Shown here piece after piece: positions 4,815 to 13,078 of a stretch of 21,777 bases of DNA (positions within the stretch are counted from its first letter, which is position 1; every line of letters starts with the position of its first letter). The translations under genes were made by a program, and so were the position numbers. The notes below the pieces were generated by a model. That model saw only the letters and a list, made by a program, of their open reading frames with translations. It did no database searches and was not told the origin of the DNA. Location of the stretch: assembly GCA_052387115.1 (NCBI GenBank), contig JBQTJM010000293.1, positions 1 through 21,777 of the forward strand, read 5' to 3'. The stretch comes from JACCXJ01 sp052387115 (GTDB lineage: Bacteria > Pseudomonadota > Gammaproteobacteria > JACCXJ01).

Positions 4815-6326
4815 TTAGGTCGGATCGACCCTCCCCCCGGCGATCATCCGCAGGGCCGTCATGCTCGGGATGAAGAAATAGTCGCCGCCGCGGGTCTCCA
4901 CCAAGCGGGGGATCTCGTTGACGAAATACGGGGGCTGGCCGGATTTCGGATCGGCGTGGATCACCATCTTGCTGGGACAGTCGGCATTATGGTTCCCGAG
5001 TAGCACATCCTTGTCGCTGCCTTCCTTGAAGTCGTTGCCATAGTTGATCCACTGCTGTTGAACGAACTCGAACTGGCGCTCGATGCTGGTGTTCAACGCC
5101 ATGAAGATGATGCCGTGATTGCCGCCGTCGCGGCTGCGATCCCGCACCACGCCGTAGGGGAGGCCCCGGCGCAGGATACGGCGCCGATCGTCCAGCGCGC
5201 CAGGGGTATCATAGGCGCCGTCCTGGCCGAACTCCAGAGAGCCGCGCGGGTTGATGCGACGGATGTGCGCGCCAATGGGACATTTGTCTCCCATGAGGTC
5301 GAAACGAAAATCGGCGAGCATCGAGTCCTGTGTCCGCTCGTCCGCGGCGGCGAATCGCTGGTCCCATGCGGCCTTGCTCGCGGCATCCGGCGTATTGACG
5401 AGCGGTGCGCCGTTGTCCCGCCAGCGCCCGGAGAGCTTAGCCGCCAGCAGTTCCCGGCCCCCGGGGAACGACTCGGCGTGCCCATCCAGGAGTCGCTCGA
5501 ACTTGGCGACGTTCTGGTGCAGCTTGCGGTACACCATGAAGGTGCCGTTGTGGGAAAGCAGGTTCGGCGCGGGCGCCGGAGGGTATTCGTGGGCCTCGTC
5601 GGGATGGCCGAGTAGGAACTCGCCCGTCGCGAGCGGCGCCCATCCACCCGCTCGGGCGAGCTTGCCGCGGCCGGCGACGCGATACTCTTCGGTGATCTGA
5701 CCTTCGAATACCGGATCGCCGATCCCATCGGTATAGCCGAAGTGCTCCTTCGCGCAGGGCCGGTCGTTCTCGTAGAGTATGGAGGCGTCCTGAAAGGGGA
5801 GATCCTCCTGGCCGTCATCGCCGCGATGGCCGGACAGCAGGACGACACCACCATGGCTGACGTCGATCTGGGACTTCACCCACTGATAGGAATCCTCGAC
5901 ATACTCGATCGTCTGCCCGTTGATCGATATCGCGATGTGCACGTCCTGGTGCTCGGCCCAGACCTTATCCCAATGTTCCGGATCGCTCGGCCCATCGTCC
6001 CCGAGGATCGCCTTGCGTTCCTTCATCCCCATGATGAATTCCTCGGGGAACCCCACCAACGAGGCCCTCGGCAGCCCCAAGGCCTTCAATCCGTTATAGG
6101 TAAACGCGATGTTGATAGGCGCCTTGGGCTTTGGGATGACCCCCTTCGGGGATGGTCCCCAACTGACCGAGGTCGTGACGCGTTGGGTGATGGTCCCGAC
6201 GAAGGCCCTCCCCCTGTCGCCGTCGTCGATACGCAGGAAGAAGAACCGCCCCTTCGGAAACCCGAAGCGCCCGTATGCCCTGATGATGTTGCCTTGTATA
6301 TCGGGCAGGTCTAGTCGTTTGGTCAT
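4815..6326 (-). CDS. DyP-type haem peroxidase
   Basis: Dye-decolorising-type peroxidase that uses H2O2 to oxidise dyes, phenolics or unknown substrates. Visible hallmarks are the N-terminal DIQGNI, the distal GxxDG motif (GYTDG, residues 197-201, D200), the proximal histidine in GAHIRRINPRG (H354), the downstream RRILRRGLPYG and GIIFMALNTSIERQFEFVQQQW near 405-426. At 503 residues it belongs to the long DyP class rather than the short (about 300 aa) bacterial classes. I see no Tat or Sec signal peptide and no obvious encapsulin-targeting tail, so it is probably cytoplasmic. It is the last gene of a three-gene unit, 19 bp after the preceding gene. That gap has only a weak ribosome-binding site, suggesting coupled translation. 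Confidence 0.92.
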   Translation of the reverse strand: MTKRLDLPDIQGNIIRAYGRFGFPKGRFFFLRIDDGDRGRAFVGTITQRVTTSVSWGPSPKGVIPKPKAPINIAFTYNGLKALGLPRASLVGFPEEFIMGMKERKAILGDDGPSDPEHWDKVWAEHQDVHIAISINGQTIEYVEDSYQWVKSQIDVSHGGVVLLSGHRGDDGQEDLPFQDASILYENDRPCAKEHFGYTDGIGDPVFEGQITEEYRVAGRGKLARAGGWAPLATGEFLLGHPDEAHEYPPAPAPNLLSHNGTFMVYRKLHQNVAKFERLLDGHAESFPGGRELLAAKLSGRWRDNGAPLVNTPDAASKAAWDQRFAAADERTQDSMLADFRFDLMGDKCPIGAHIRRINPRGSLEFGQDGAYDTPGALDDRRRILRRGLPYGVVRDRSRDGGNHGIIFMALNTSIERQFEFVQQQWINYGNDFKEGSDKDVLLGNHNADCPSKMVIHADPKSGQPPYFVNEIPRLVETRGGDYFFIPSMTALRMIAGGRVDPT

Positions 6327-6345
6327 GTCGAGGCACTCGTTTTTT

Positions 6346-7029
6346 TCACGGGATCGCTTGCCCGGGTCTCCACGTCGGCGCCGCCAGATGGCTCGGCTGC
6401 ACTCGCTCGATAAAGACCCGAAAGGCCTCCTGTAACTCCGCGGCCCCCAACCCTTGGTGGCTGACGGCGAATTTCGCGAACTGTTGCTTCAGGTACAGGG
6501 CTTTCAATTGCTCGTCCAGCGAATCGTCGGTCGAACCCATGAAAAACAGGTTCGCCGTGAGCTGGCAGCGTTTGATATAGGCGATGAAACCCTCCGCGTC
6601 TTGCACCTCGCTGAAGGCCACGCAATGTTCCCAGATACGTTTGATATCGGCGCTGATGGCCGACCACATCCCGCGTAGATAGCTCTCCAGGTCGCCGTGG
6701 AAATTACTCGAGAACACGAGATATCTGGATCTCAGATGGTCTTCCCGAGGTAGGGTCAACAGCCGGAACCGATCCTCGAAAATGGATAGAATGTCCAAGA
6801 GATTGCAGAACGGGTCGCACCCCGGTGACGACTCGTAAAAGACATCATCCAAGATGAAAAAACGCGCGAGATAGGTCTGCGGCACCTTGGCGAGTGGGCT
6901 GTCTTCGCAAACGCCCAGGGATTGCAGTCGATCTTGCACCTCATCCGCGTAAGCGATTTCGCCGACACACCCGTTCTTGATGGGCGACAAGACCGTCAAC
7001 GCATAGGCGTTGCCACTGATATTGGGCAT
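6346..7029 (-). CDS. DyP-companion protein B, unknown function
   Basis: A 227-residue soluble protein of unknown function and a clear paralogue of the next gene upstream (7044-7694). Shared features in order: start MPNISGNAYALTVLSPIK; YLARFFILDD (53-62); YLVFSSNFHGDLESY (103-117) followed by an AI; FIAYIKRCQ (148-156); and a C-terminal helical region. The ARxxxxD block followed by a strand-like LxFxSNFxG block suggests an alpha/beta fold. I suspect a relation to the dimeric alpha/beta-barrel fold that DyPs also use, but that is inference. It is cysteine-rich at its N-terminal half (C21, C41, C71, C75) compared with its paralogue. The ribosome-binding site is GGGGGA. It starts 14 bp after protein A and precedes the peroxidase. 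Confidence 0.7.
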   Translation of the reverse strand: MPNISGNAYALTVLSPIKNGCVGEIAYADEVQDRLQSLGVCEDSPLAKVPQTYLARFFILDDVFYESSPGCDPFCNLLDILSIFEDRFRLLTLPREDHLRSRYLVFSSNFHGDLESYLRGMWSAISADIKRIWEHCVAFSEVQDAEGFIAYIKRCQLTANLFFMGSTDDSLDEQLKALYLKQQFAKFAVSHQGLGAAELQEAFRVFIERVQPSHLAAPTWRPGQAIP

Positions 7030-7043
7030 ACTTTCCCCCTTTA

Positions 7044-7694
7044 TTATCGAGATCCTTGGACATCGAGCAGACGCCTGGCTTTGACCGCTTGTTTGGCCAG
7101 GCTCACGATCGGGGCCGGTTGCATATCGCCCAGGTCATATTGCAGCTCGACCAGGAGTGCGTGGTACTTTTTGAGAAACTCTTCGGGGCCCGCATCGCGG
7201 ACGGCTTGTGCAAAGGCGATCAGCTCCCGTTTCAGGTGTTTGGCGGATTTGATATCGTTGGAGCTGGCGAGCGGATAGGCGTTGTAGTAATGGTCCGTAT
7301 AGATCTGGTTGTGCCGGATGTAGTCATGAAAGGGAGTCAGGGGCACCGACTTCGGGTAGCGAACGTTCTTCTTCCAGAAGAGATCCAGACCGCTCGGGAT
7401 GGCGAAGGTAAAGGAGTCGACATACTGATCCCAGCTCCCATTGAAATTGCTGAAGAACAGCATGTAGGAATAGTGCAGGTCTTCCTTGGGCTGACTGGGA
7501 TCGAGGTGCGGAAACTTCCACCGGTCTATGACGACCCAGCGTGCGTAGTGGATGAGCGATAAGGTCACGAGCCCGCGCAAGCTGCTCGGGGTCCTATTTG
7601 CAGCCCAGAAGATGAGCTTGTTGATCCACGCCGCGTACCAACGGATCGGCGTGATCACGTTCATGGCGTAGGCCTTCCCCGCTATGTTCGACAT
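7044..7694 (-). CDS. DyP-companion protein A, unknown function
   Basis: A 216-residue protein, first gene of the DyP unit. It starts MSNIAGKAYAMNVITPIRW and shares with protein B the blocks HYARWVVIDR (49-58), YMLFFSNFNGSWDQY (77-91) and FHDYIRHNQ (122-130). The C-terminal half is helical. I recall similar uncharacterised proteins next to DyP genes elsewhere, but I know no published function. No signal peptide is seen. Two hydrophobic stretches (about 18-31, 41-56) are short and contain charged or aromatic residues, so membrane insertion is doubtful. GAGGA seven bases before the ATG makes this the best translation start of the unit. Confidence 0.7.
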   Translation of the reverse strand: MSNIAGKAYAMNVITPIRWYAAWINKLIFWAANRTPSSLRGLVTLSLIHYARWVVIDRWKFPHLDPSQPKEDLHYSYMLFFSNFNGSWDQYVDSFTFAIPSGLDLFWKKNVRYPKSVPLTPFHDYIRHNQIYTDHYYNAYPLASSNDIKSAKHLKRELIAFAQAVRDAGPEEFLKKYHALLVELQYDLGDMQPAPIVSLAKQAVKARRLLDVQGSR

Positions 7695-7939
7695 AGACCC
7701 GTCCTCTTTTTAAGGTTTTGGAGCTTCAAGGCTTTGTTTCGATTTCAATTGTGTCGACCGCACGCAGCACCTCCTCCACCGGTTACCCACCGCGGTTACA
7801 CGCTCCCGAGACCGACTAGACTCGATAGTGGCCCCTCACGGCGTGGCGCGGTTCTTGGCGCCTGCGATACTATCGTTGGAGCGGCCGACTGCTCCCCTCA
7901 ATACCTATTGGGAAACATAGCACAAACAACCCCACGTTG
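7695..7939. other. Intergenic region upstream of the DyP unit
   Basis: A 245-bp gap between the start of the DyP unit and the end of priA. It holds a 7-bp inverted repeat CGATAGT (7823-7829) / ACTATCG (7869-7875) with 39 bp between, and tandem-like CACCGGTTAC / CACCGCGGTTAC repeats near 7780. A weak stem (ACAAC/GTTGT, 7926-7940) at the priA stop has no proper U-tract. No gene and no convincing -35/-10 pair was found. The inverted repeat could be an operator for the DyP unit. Confidence 0.4.
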
Positions 7940-9970
7940 TCAGAGTAACTCCTGTGGGTCCACGTCTACCGACCACCGCACCCGCCGCGACGACTTGAGC
8001 GCCGCGAGTTGTGGCAACCAGACGCGCAGAAAGGTCTGCAGGCGGTTCCGCTCGCGGGCCTGGGCGAGGAGGTGCCAGCGGTAGCGGTCGGCGTGTCGCT
8101 CCATGGGGGCCGGTACCGGTCCGAGCAGGGCGGCCCTTCGGGGCTCTACGCCCAGGCCCAGAGACCTGGCCTCTTGGAGAAACGCCTCTGGCGCGCCGGC
8201 ATCGCGGCCTTCGGCCCGCAATAGGGCCAGCGCGCTGAAGGGTGGGAGCCCGGCCTCGCGACGCTCCCGGAGGGCCATCGCGGCGAACGCCGAATAGCCC
8301 TCGCGGAGCAGCACCGCGAGCAGGGGGTGATGGGGGTTGTGGGTCTGGATCACGACCTGACCGGGGTCCTCGGCCCGTCCGGTGCGGCCCGCGACCTGGA
8401 CGAGTTGCTGGGCCAGGCGCTCGCCGGCCCGGAAGTCGATGCCGTAAAGCCCCTGATCGCCATCCACGATCGCGACCAGGGTGACCTTGGGGAAGTGGTG
8501 GCCCTTGGCGAGCATCTGGGTGCCGACCAGGATGTCCGCGTCTCCCTCTGCGATCCGGGCGAGCACCCGTTCCCAGGCCGCCTGACCGCGCACGGCATCG
8601 CGGTCGATGCGCAGCACCCGGGCGTCCGGGAAGTATTCCCGCAACGACTCAACCACGCGCTCGGTGCCGTGCCCGACCTTGCACAGAAAGGCGCTCCCAC
8701 ACTCGGGACAGCCCATCGGCACGGGCCGATCGGCTCCGCAGTGATGGCAGCGCAGGCGGCGCGTCTCGTGGTGATAGACGAGGCGGGCGTCGCAGCGATC
8801 GCAGCCGGCGGCCCAGGCGCACTCGGGGCACAAGAGGAGCGGCGCGTAACCGCGCCGATTCGCGAACACGATCACCTGCCGGCGTTCGGCCAGGGTCTCC
8901 GTGATGCGCGCGATGAGGGCGGACGAGAGCGGACCGCGCGCCGTGCCGCGGCGCAGATCGATGACCTCGACCGTGGGCTCTGTCGCACCCCCCACGCGGG
9001 CCGGCAGGCGCAGGTGCCGGTAACGGCCGATCGCGGCGTTGTGCAGCGACTCGAGGGAGGGTGTGGCGCTACCGAGGACCACCGGGATGCGATGCCGTTT
9101 GGCGCGGATGATGGCGATATCCCGGGCCGAGTATCGAAAGCCCTGCTGCTGCTTGTAGGACAGGTCGTGCTCTTCGTCGACGACGATGACGCCCGGATGG
9201 CAGACCTCCGACCACACCGCCGAGCGGGTGCCGATGACGATCGGGGCGAGCCCTTGGCGCGCCGTCCACCACGCCGCGCGCCGTTGTGCTTCAGACAGAC
9301 CGGAGTGCGTGGCGGCGATGGGCACCGCGAAGCGCTCCTGGAAGCGTGCGATGGTCTGTGGTGTGAGCCCGATCTCCGGGACCAGGCACAGGGCCTGTTT
9401 CCCCGCCTCGATCACGGCCTCGACGATGCGCAGATAGACCTCGGTCTTGCCGCTCCCGGTCACGCCCTCGAGCAGGAACACCTCGAATCGGTCGAGACGG
9501 GTCGTGATCTGGTGGACGGCATCGGCCTGGCTGGCGGTGAGCGCCGGCGCGGCGGGGCGCGTGGCGGGGGGCGTGGACGGCCCGGGGGCGTCTCTGATGC
9601 GGGGAGCGATGGCCCGCACCCGCCGGAGCGAGCTGGGGAGGGCCTGGGCCACGACCTGCCCGAGCGGATGATGATAGTAGTCGCTGGCCCAGGTCAAAAG
9701 CCCGAGTTGGAGTGTGTGGATGATCGGCGCCTGGTCCAGGACCTCGATGGCACGGCGCAGTTTTTCAGGCGCGATCGGGCTCTCGTCGGAGATCTCGATG
9801 AGAAAACCGATGCGGGCGCCGGCCTTGAACGGCACGCATACGCGCATCCCCGGCACCAGCCGTTCGCTGGGACAGTCGCGCGGCGCGAGATAGTCATAGA
9901 GGCGCGAGAAGGGGAGGGCGAGGGCGACCCGCAGGATGCAGGTGTGCGCCGGCCCCTCACCGGGCTCCAC
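7940..9970 (-). CDS. priA: Primosomal protein N' (PriA helicase)
   Basis: Superfamily 2 DNA helicase that recognises stalled forks and reloads the replisome. The N-terminal 3'-DNA-binding domain starts at about residue 12 (ILRVALALPFSRLYDYL). The helicase core has Walker A GVTGSGKT (169-176), Walker B DEEHD (265-269) and LGSATPS (299-305). The zinc module has eight cysteines in four CxxC pairs (381/384, 390/393, 408/411, 421/424), followed by the second helicase lobe (GTERVVESL, VGTQMLAKGHHFP, VAGRTGRAEDPG). 676 residues, somewhat shorter than E. coli PriA (732). The ATG at 9970 lies 14 nt inside the preceding gene, so translation is probably coupled. It is the third gene of the ponA run and ends at a weak hairpin. 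Confidence 0.96.
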   Translation of the reverse strand: MEPGEGPAHTCILRVALALPFSRLYDYLAPRDCPSERLVPGMRVCVPFKAGARIGFLIEISDESPIAPEKLRRAIEVLDQAPIIHTLQLGLLTWASDYYHHPLGQVVAQALPSSLRRVRAIAPRIRDAPGPSTPPATRPAAPALTASQADAVHQITTRLDRFEVFLLEGVTGSGKTEVYLRIVEAVIEAGKQALCLVPEIGLTPQTIARFQERFAVPIAATHSGLSEAQRRAAWWTARQGLAPIVIGTRSAVWSEVCHPGVIVVDEEHDLSYKQQQGFRYSARDIAIIRAKRHRIPVVLGSATPSLESLHNAAIGRYRHLRLPARVGGATEPTVEVIDLRRGTARGPLSSALIARITETLAERRQVIVFANRRGYAPLLLCPECAWAAGCDRCDARLVYHHETRRLRCHHCGADRPVPMGCPECGSAFLCKVGHGTERVVESLREYFPDARVLRIDRDAVRGQAAWERVLARIAEGDADILVGTQMLAKGHHFPKVTLVAIVDGDQGLYGIDFRAGERLAQQLVQVAGRTGRAEDPGQVVIQTHNPHHPLLAVLLREGYSAFAAMALRERREAGLPPFSALALLRAEGRDAGAPEAFLQEARSLGLGVEPRRAALLGPVPAPMERHADRYRWHLLAQARERNRLQTFLRVWLPQLAALKSSRRVRWSVDVDPQELL

Positions 9971-10694
9971 GTTCTCCGCCAGGCTCAGCGCTTGGGAGAA
10001 AATCTGCTGCGCACGCTGCGTCCTCCCTTCGCTCGCGACGGTTCAAGCTCTCGGGGCCGATGAGGCCGGCGAGCCGGCGGCGATCGGCACGCGCCATCGG
10101 CCGGTCGAGTACCGGGCATAGCGGTGGCTCATGACGCTCGGCACGCCGGAACACGATGATCTCGACCGGGACCTCGTCGGCCATGAACCGGAAGCAGGGT
10201 TGGGAGACCACGAGGCCGTTGGCCCGGCGCAGCCTCTTGTCCCCGGACTCGTAGGGGATGCAGAGGTTGAGGAGCGCGATCCCGACGTCCTCGGGGGCAT
10301 CCGCGAACACGTGCAGGTTCACCCACGACCGGGTCCCGGCACTGCCGTCCAGGACTGGTCCGGCGACGAGCGGCTCGAACTCGCAGAGGAGCGACATGGC
10401 GTGCAGCGCCACCGCGCGCCGTATCCGGAGCGCCTGGGCCTGGCTGTCGGCCTGGAACAGGCGCTGATATTCGCACAAGAACGCCGTGATCTGTCGGTTG
10501 TCGGGGCCGTCTCGCTGCGCCGGGATGCCGAGCCGATCCAGCGCCTTGGCGCGCGCCTGGCCCGGCGTCGCCACGCCTTCCTCGGCCATGATCCGGGCCG
10601 CGAGTCGAGCCACGTGCAGGCGCTCACCCGATGGCTCACCCGGGGCCGTCGGGCGTACGCGGGCCGGGGCGTGGCGGGTGGCTCGACGGGTCAA
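9957..10694 (-). CDS. Conserved uncharacterised protein, possibly nucleotidyltransferase-like
   Basis: A 245-residue protein of unknown function. Its core has a helical N-terminal half (LAARIMAEEGVATPGQARAK, then LCEYQRLF) and a mixed alpha/beta part with GPVLDGSAGTRSWVNLHVF (112-130), ADAPEDV (131-137) and PLCPVLDRPMARADRRRLAG (191-210). I recall similar gammaproteobacterial proteins, sometimes described as nucleotidyltransferase-like: the GxVLxGxAxxxSxVxLHxF block loosely resembles the strand and acidic positions of that fold. The catalytic pattern is not clear enough to claim activity. The start is a TTG overlapping the ponA stop (TTGA), and the 3' end overlaps priA by 14 nt. The charged tail after residue 215 may be lineage-specific. 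Confidence 0.75.
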   Translation of the reverse strand: MTRRATRHAPARVRPTAPGEPSGERLHVARLAARIMAEEGVATPGQARAKALDRLGIPAQRDGPDNRQITAFLCEYQRLFQADSQAQALRIRRAVALHAMSLLCEFEPLVAGPVLDGSAGTRSWVNLHVFADAPEDVGIALLNLCIPYESGDKRLRRANGLVVSQPCFRFMADEVPVEIIVFRRAERHEPPLCPVLDRPMARADRRRLAGLIGPESLNRRERREDAACAADFLPSAEPGGERGAR

Positions 10695-13078
10695 AAGAGT
10701 TGCTCCGGGACGGAGGCCGCGGTCTCGGTCGGGGTGCTGCTGCGCGCGGTCGGCAGGCCGGCATGACGGCGCGGGATCATGTCCGATCGGAATACCTCGA
10801 AAAGCGCGTGTGGGTTATCGGCGTCGGTCACGAGACCGGTGTCGCGATCGATGCGCACCGTGACGAGCCCCGGCGGCTCGGGCACGATGGCCTCCGGCAC
10901 GCCATGCAGCACCCTTTTCATGAAACGGATCCACACGGGCAGCGCAACTCTTGCGCCGGTCTCCTTGGGCCCGAGCGAGGTGGACTCGTCGAAACCGACC
11001 CAAACGCTCGCCACCAGGCGGTGAGTGTAGCCCGAGAACCAGGCATCCTTGTGGTCGTTCGTGGTACCCGTCTTACCCGCCAGGTCGTGGCGCTCCAGGA
11101 CCTGGGCGGCGCGCGCGGTACCCGAGCGGATGACCTCTTGGAGCATGGAATTCATGATCCAGGCGTTCTGCGCACTGATGGCGCGCACGGCGCCGCCCGG
11201 CCCGGCGTCATCAGCAGGCGACGGCTTCGGGCAGTCGCGGCAGTCGGGCTCTGCGGGCGGTTCCGGGGCCTTTTCCATCACCACCTCGCCGGCGTCGTTC
11301 TCGACACGCGCGATGAAGCTCGGTGTGACGCGGAAGCCGCCGTTCGCAAACACCGCGTAACCCCCGGCCATTTGGAGCGGGCTCAGACCCCCGGTGCCGA
11401 GCGCGAGCGACAGGTTGCGCGGCAACTCGTCACGCCCGAAACCGAAGCGCTGGATGTGGCGCAGCGCGCGCTTGATCCCGATCCCGCGTAACAGGCGCAC
11501 CGACACCAGGTTGCGGGACAGCGCCAAGGCCTCGCGCAAGCGCATCGGTCCCTTGTAGTTGCGCGTGTAGTTCTGTGGGCGCCATACGCTGTCGAGCCCC
11601 GGCTCATAGAAGGCGATGGGGGCATCGTTGACGATGCTGGCCGCGGTGTAGCCCGCCTCCAGGGCCGCCGAATAGATGAAAGGCTTGAAGCCGGAGCCAG
11701 GCTGGCGGCGCGCCTGGGTGGCGCGGTTGAACTTGCTCGAGGAAAAATCGAAGCCGCCGGACAACGCGAGGATCTCGCCGTTGGCGGGGTCCAGGAGCAC
11801 CACGGCGCCTTCGGCCTTGGGGATCTGCGCGAGCGTGAATAGCCCATGGTCATCGACATGGAGCCGAATCACGTCGCCGACCTGCAGGATATCGCCGGCC
11901 CGTTTCGGGGCGGGGCCGCGATGGGCGTCGTCTACATAGGGACGGGCCCAGGACAGGCCGTCCCAGTCGAGGGCGACGAGGCCCGAGTCGGTATTGAAGG
12001 CCATGACGGATCGGTCCCGGATCCCGACGACCAGAGCGGGTCGCAGCGGCCCGATGCTCGTGTAGTCGGCCAGTATCCGTTTCCAGTCCGACTCCCCGGC
12101 CCCCGGCGGTAGATCATGGTGCGCCTCCGGTTTCCGGTAGCCGTGGCGGCGGTCGTAGCCGATCAAGCCGGCCTGCAGCGCCTCCTGTGCTGCCGGCTGA
12201 TAGGTGTCGCCGATCGTGGTCACGACCCGGTAGCCGGCCGTGTAAGCCTCCAAACCAAAGCGCTCGACCAGTTGGGCCCTTACCATCTCCGCGACATAAG
12301 GGGCATGGACCTCGACGCGGTGGCCGTGCAACTCCGCGCGGTCCTTGGCATTGACTGCCGTTCGGTACTGGTCGGCGTCGATGAATCCGAGGTCTCGCAT
12401 GCGACCGATCACGTAGCCGCGGCGCTCCCTGGCGCGTTCCGGGTTGGTGATGGGGTTGAGCTTGGACGGGGCCTTGGGCAGTCCGGCGATCATCGCGAGC
12501 TCCGCAAGGCCCAGGTGGTCGAGGTCTGTCCCGTAGTACACCTGGGCCGCCGCCGCGACCCCATAGGCTCGGTGTCCGAAATAGATCTTGTTCAGATACA
12601 GCTCCAGGATCTCGTCCTTGCGCAGCTCGCGCTCGATCTTAAGAGCCAACAGAATTTCGTTGAGCTTTCTTATATAAGTCTTTTCCCTAGTTAGGAAAAA
12701 GTTTCTGGCGACCTGCATGGTAATGGTGCTGCCCCCCTGGGTCTTGGCGCCCGTCATGGCAAGTCTCAGGGCGGCGCGCAGGATGGCGCGCCAGTCGACC
12801 CCGGGGTGTTGGTAGAAGCGTTCGTCCTCGGCCGCCAGCACGGCTTGCACGAGCGGGCGCGGGACGTCTTCCAGCTTGACCGGAGCGCGCCGGTTCTCGC
12901 CGAACTCCGCGATCAGGGATCGATCGCGAGTGTACACCTTGAGTGGCACTTGTAAGTGTATGGCCCGCAACGATTCTATAGACGGAAGGTGGCGGACCAG
13001 ATAGGCCAGGCTCGCGACGCTGCCGAGCACCACGAGCGTCAGTAAGAGCACCAGGAGCTTTAGGAAGGAACGTAGCAT
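10691..13078 (-). CDS. mrcA: Penicillin-binding protein 1A (bifunctional)
   Basis: Class A PBP (also called ponA) that polymerises and cross-links peptidoglycan at the outer face of the inner membrane. There is one N-terminal membrane anchor (residues 5-27). The GT51 glycosyltransferase domain shows EDERFYQHPGVD (84-95, catalytic E84), GGSTITMQVARNFF (115-128) and KIYFGHRAYGV. The transpeptidase shows the SxxK nucleophile in GSGFKPF (S462), SRN at 521-523 and KTG at 669-671. Between the domains lies the extra OB-like insertion usual in PBP1A. 795 residues, normal. It is divergent from pilM, the classic gammaproteobacterial arrangement, and heads the run leading to priA. The acidic/cysteine insert at about 607-626 (PDCRDCPKPS) before the KTG box is a local peculiarity. 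Confidence 0.96.
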   Translation of the reverse strand: MLRSFLKLLVLLLTLVVLGSVASLAYLVRHLPSIESLRAIHLQVPLKVYTRDRSLIAEFGENRRAPVKLEDVPRPLVQAVLAAEDERFYQHPGVDWRAILRAALRLAMTGAKTQGGSTITMQVARNFFLTREKTYIRKLNEILLALKIERELRKDEILELYLNKIYFGHRAYGVAAAAQVYYGTDLDHLGLAELAMIAGLPKAPSKLNPITNPERARERRGYVIGRMRDLGFIDADQYRTAVNAKDRAELHGHRVEVHAPYVAEMVRAQLVERFGLEAYTAGYRVVTTIGDTYQPAAQEALQAGLIGYDRRHGYRKPEAHHDLPPGAGESDWKRILADYTSIGPLRPALVVGIRDRSVMAFNTDSGLVALDWDGLSWARPYVDDAHRGPAPKRAGDILQVGDVIRLHVDDHGLFTLAQIPKAEGAVVLLDPANGEILALSGGFDFSSSKFNRATQARRQPGSGFKPFIYSAALEAGYTAASIVNDAPIAFYEPGLDSVWRPQNYTRNYKGPMRLREALALSRNLVSVRLLRGIGIKRALRHIQRFGFGRDELPRNLSLALGTGGLSPLQMAGGYAVFANGGFRVTPSFIARVENDAGEVVMEKAPEPPAEPDCRDCPKPSPADDAGPGGAVRAISAQNAWIMNSMLQEVIRSGTARAAQVLERHDLAGKTGTTNDHKDAWFSGYTHRLVASVWVGFDESTSLGPKETGARVALPVWIRFMKRVLHGVPEAIVPEPPGLVTVRIDRDTGLVTDADNPHALFEVFRSDMIPRRHAGLPTARSSTPTETAASVPEQLF

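Noticed and set aside
4806..4823. GGTCG/CGACC inverted repeat at the DyP stop codon as a terminator
   Set aside because: Only a 5-bp stem with a 3-nt loop and no U-tract.
5742..6314. 190-codon open frame on the plus strand within the DyP gene
   Set aside because: Shadow of the peroxidase coding strand with no independent ribosome-binding site or domain.
8327..10063. 578-codon open frame on the plus strand
   Set aside because: It is antisense to priA, whose motifs are unambiguous. The high GC content leaves long shadow frames, and the product has no recognisable domain.
10631..11491. 286-codon open frame on the plus strand
   Set aside because: Antisense to the ponA 3' half and the overlapping gene start. 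No family features.
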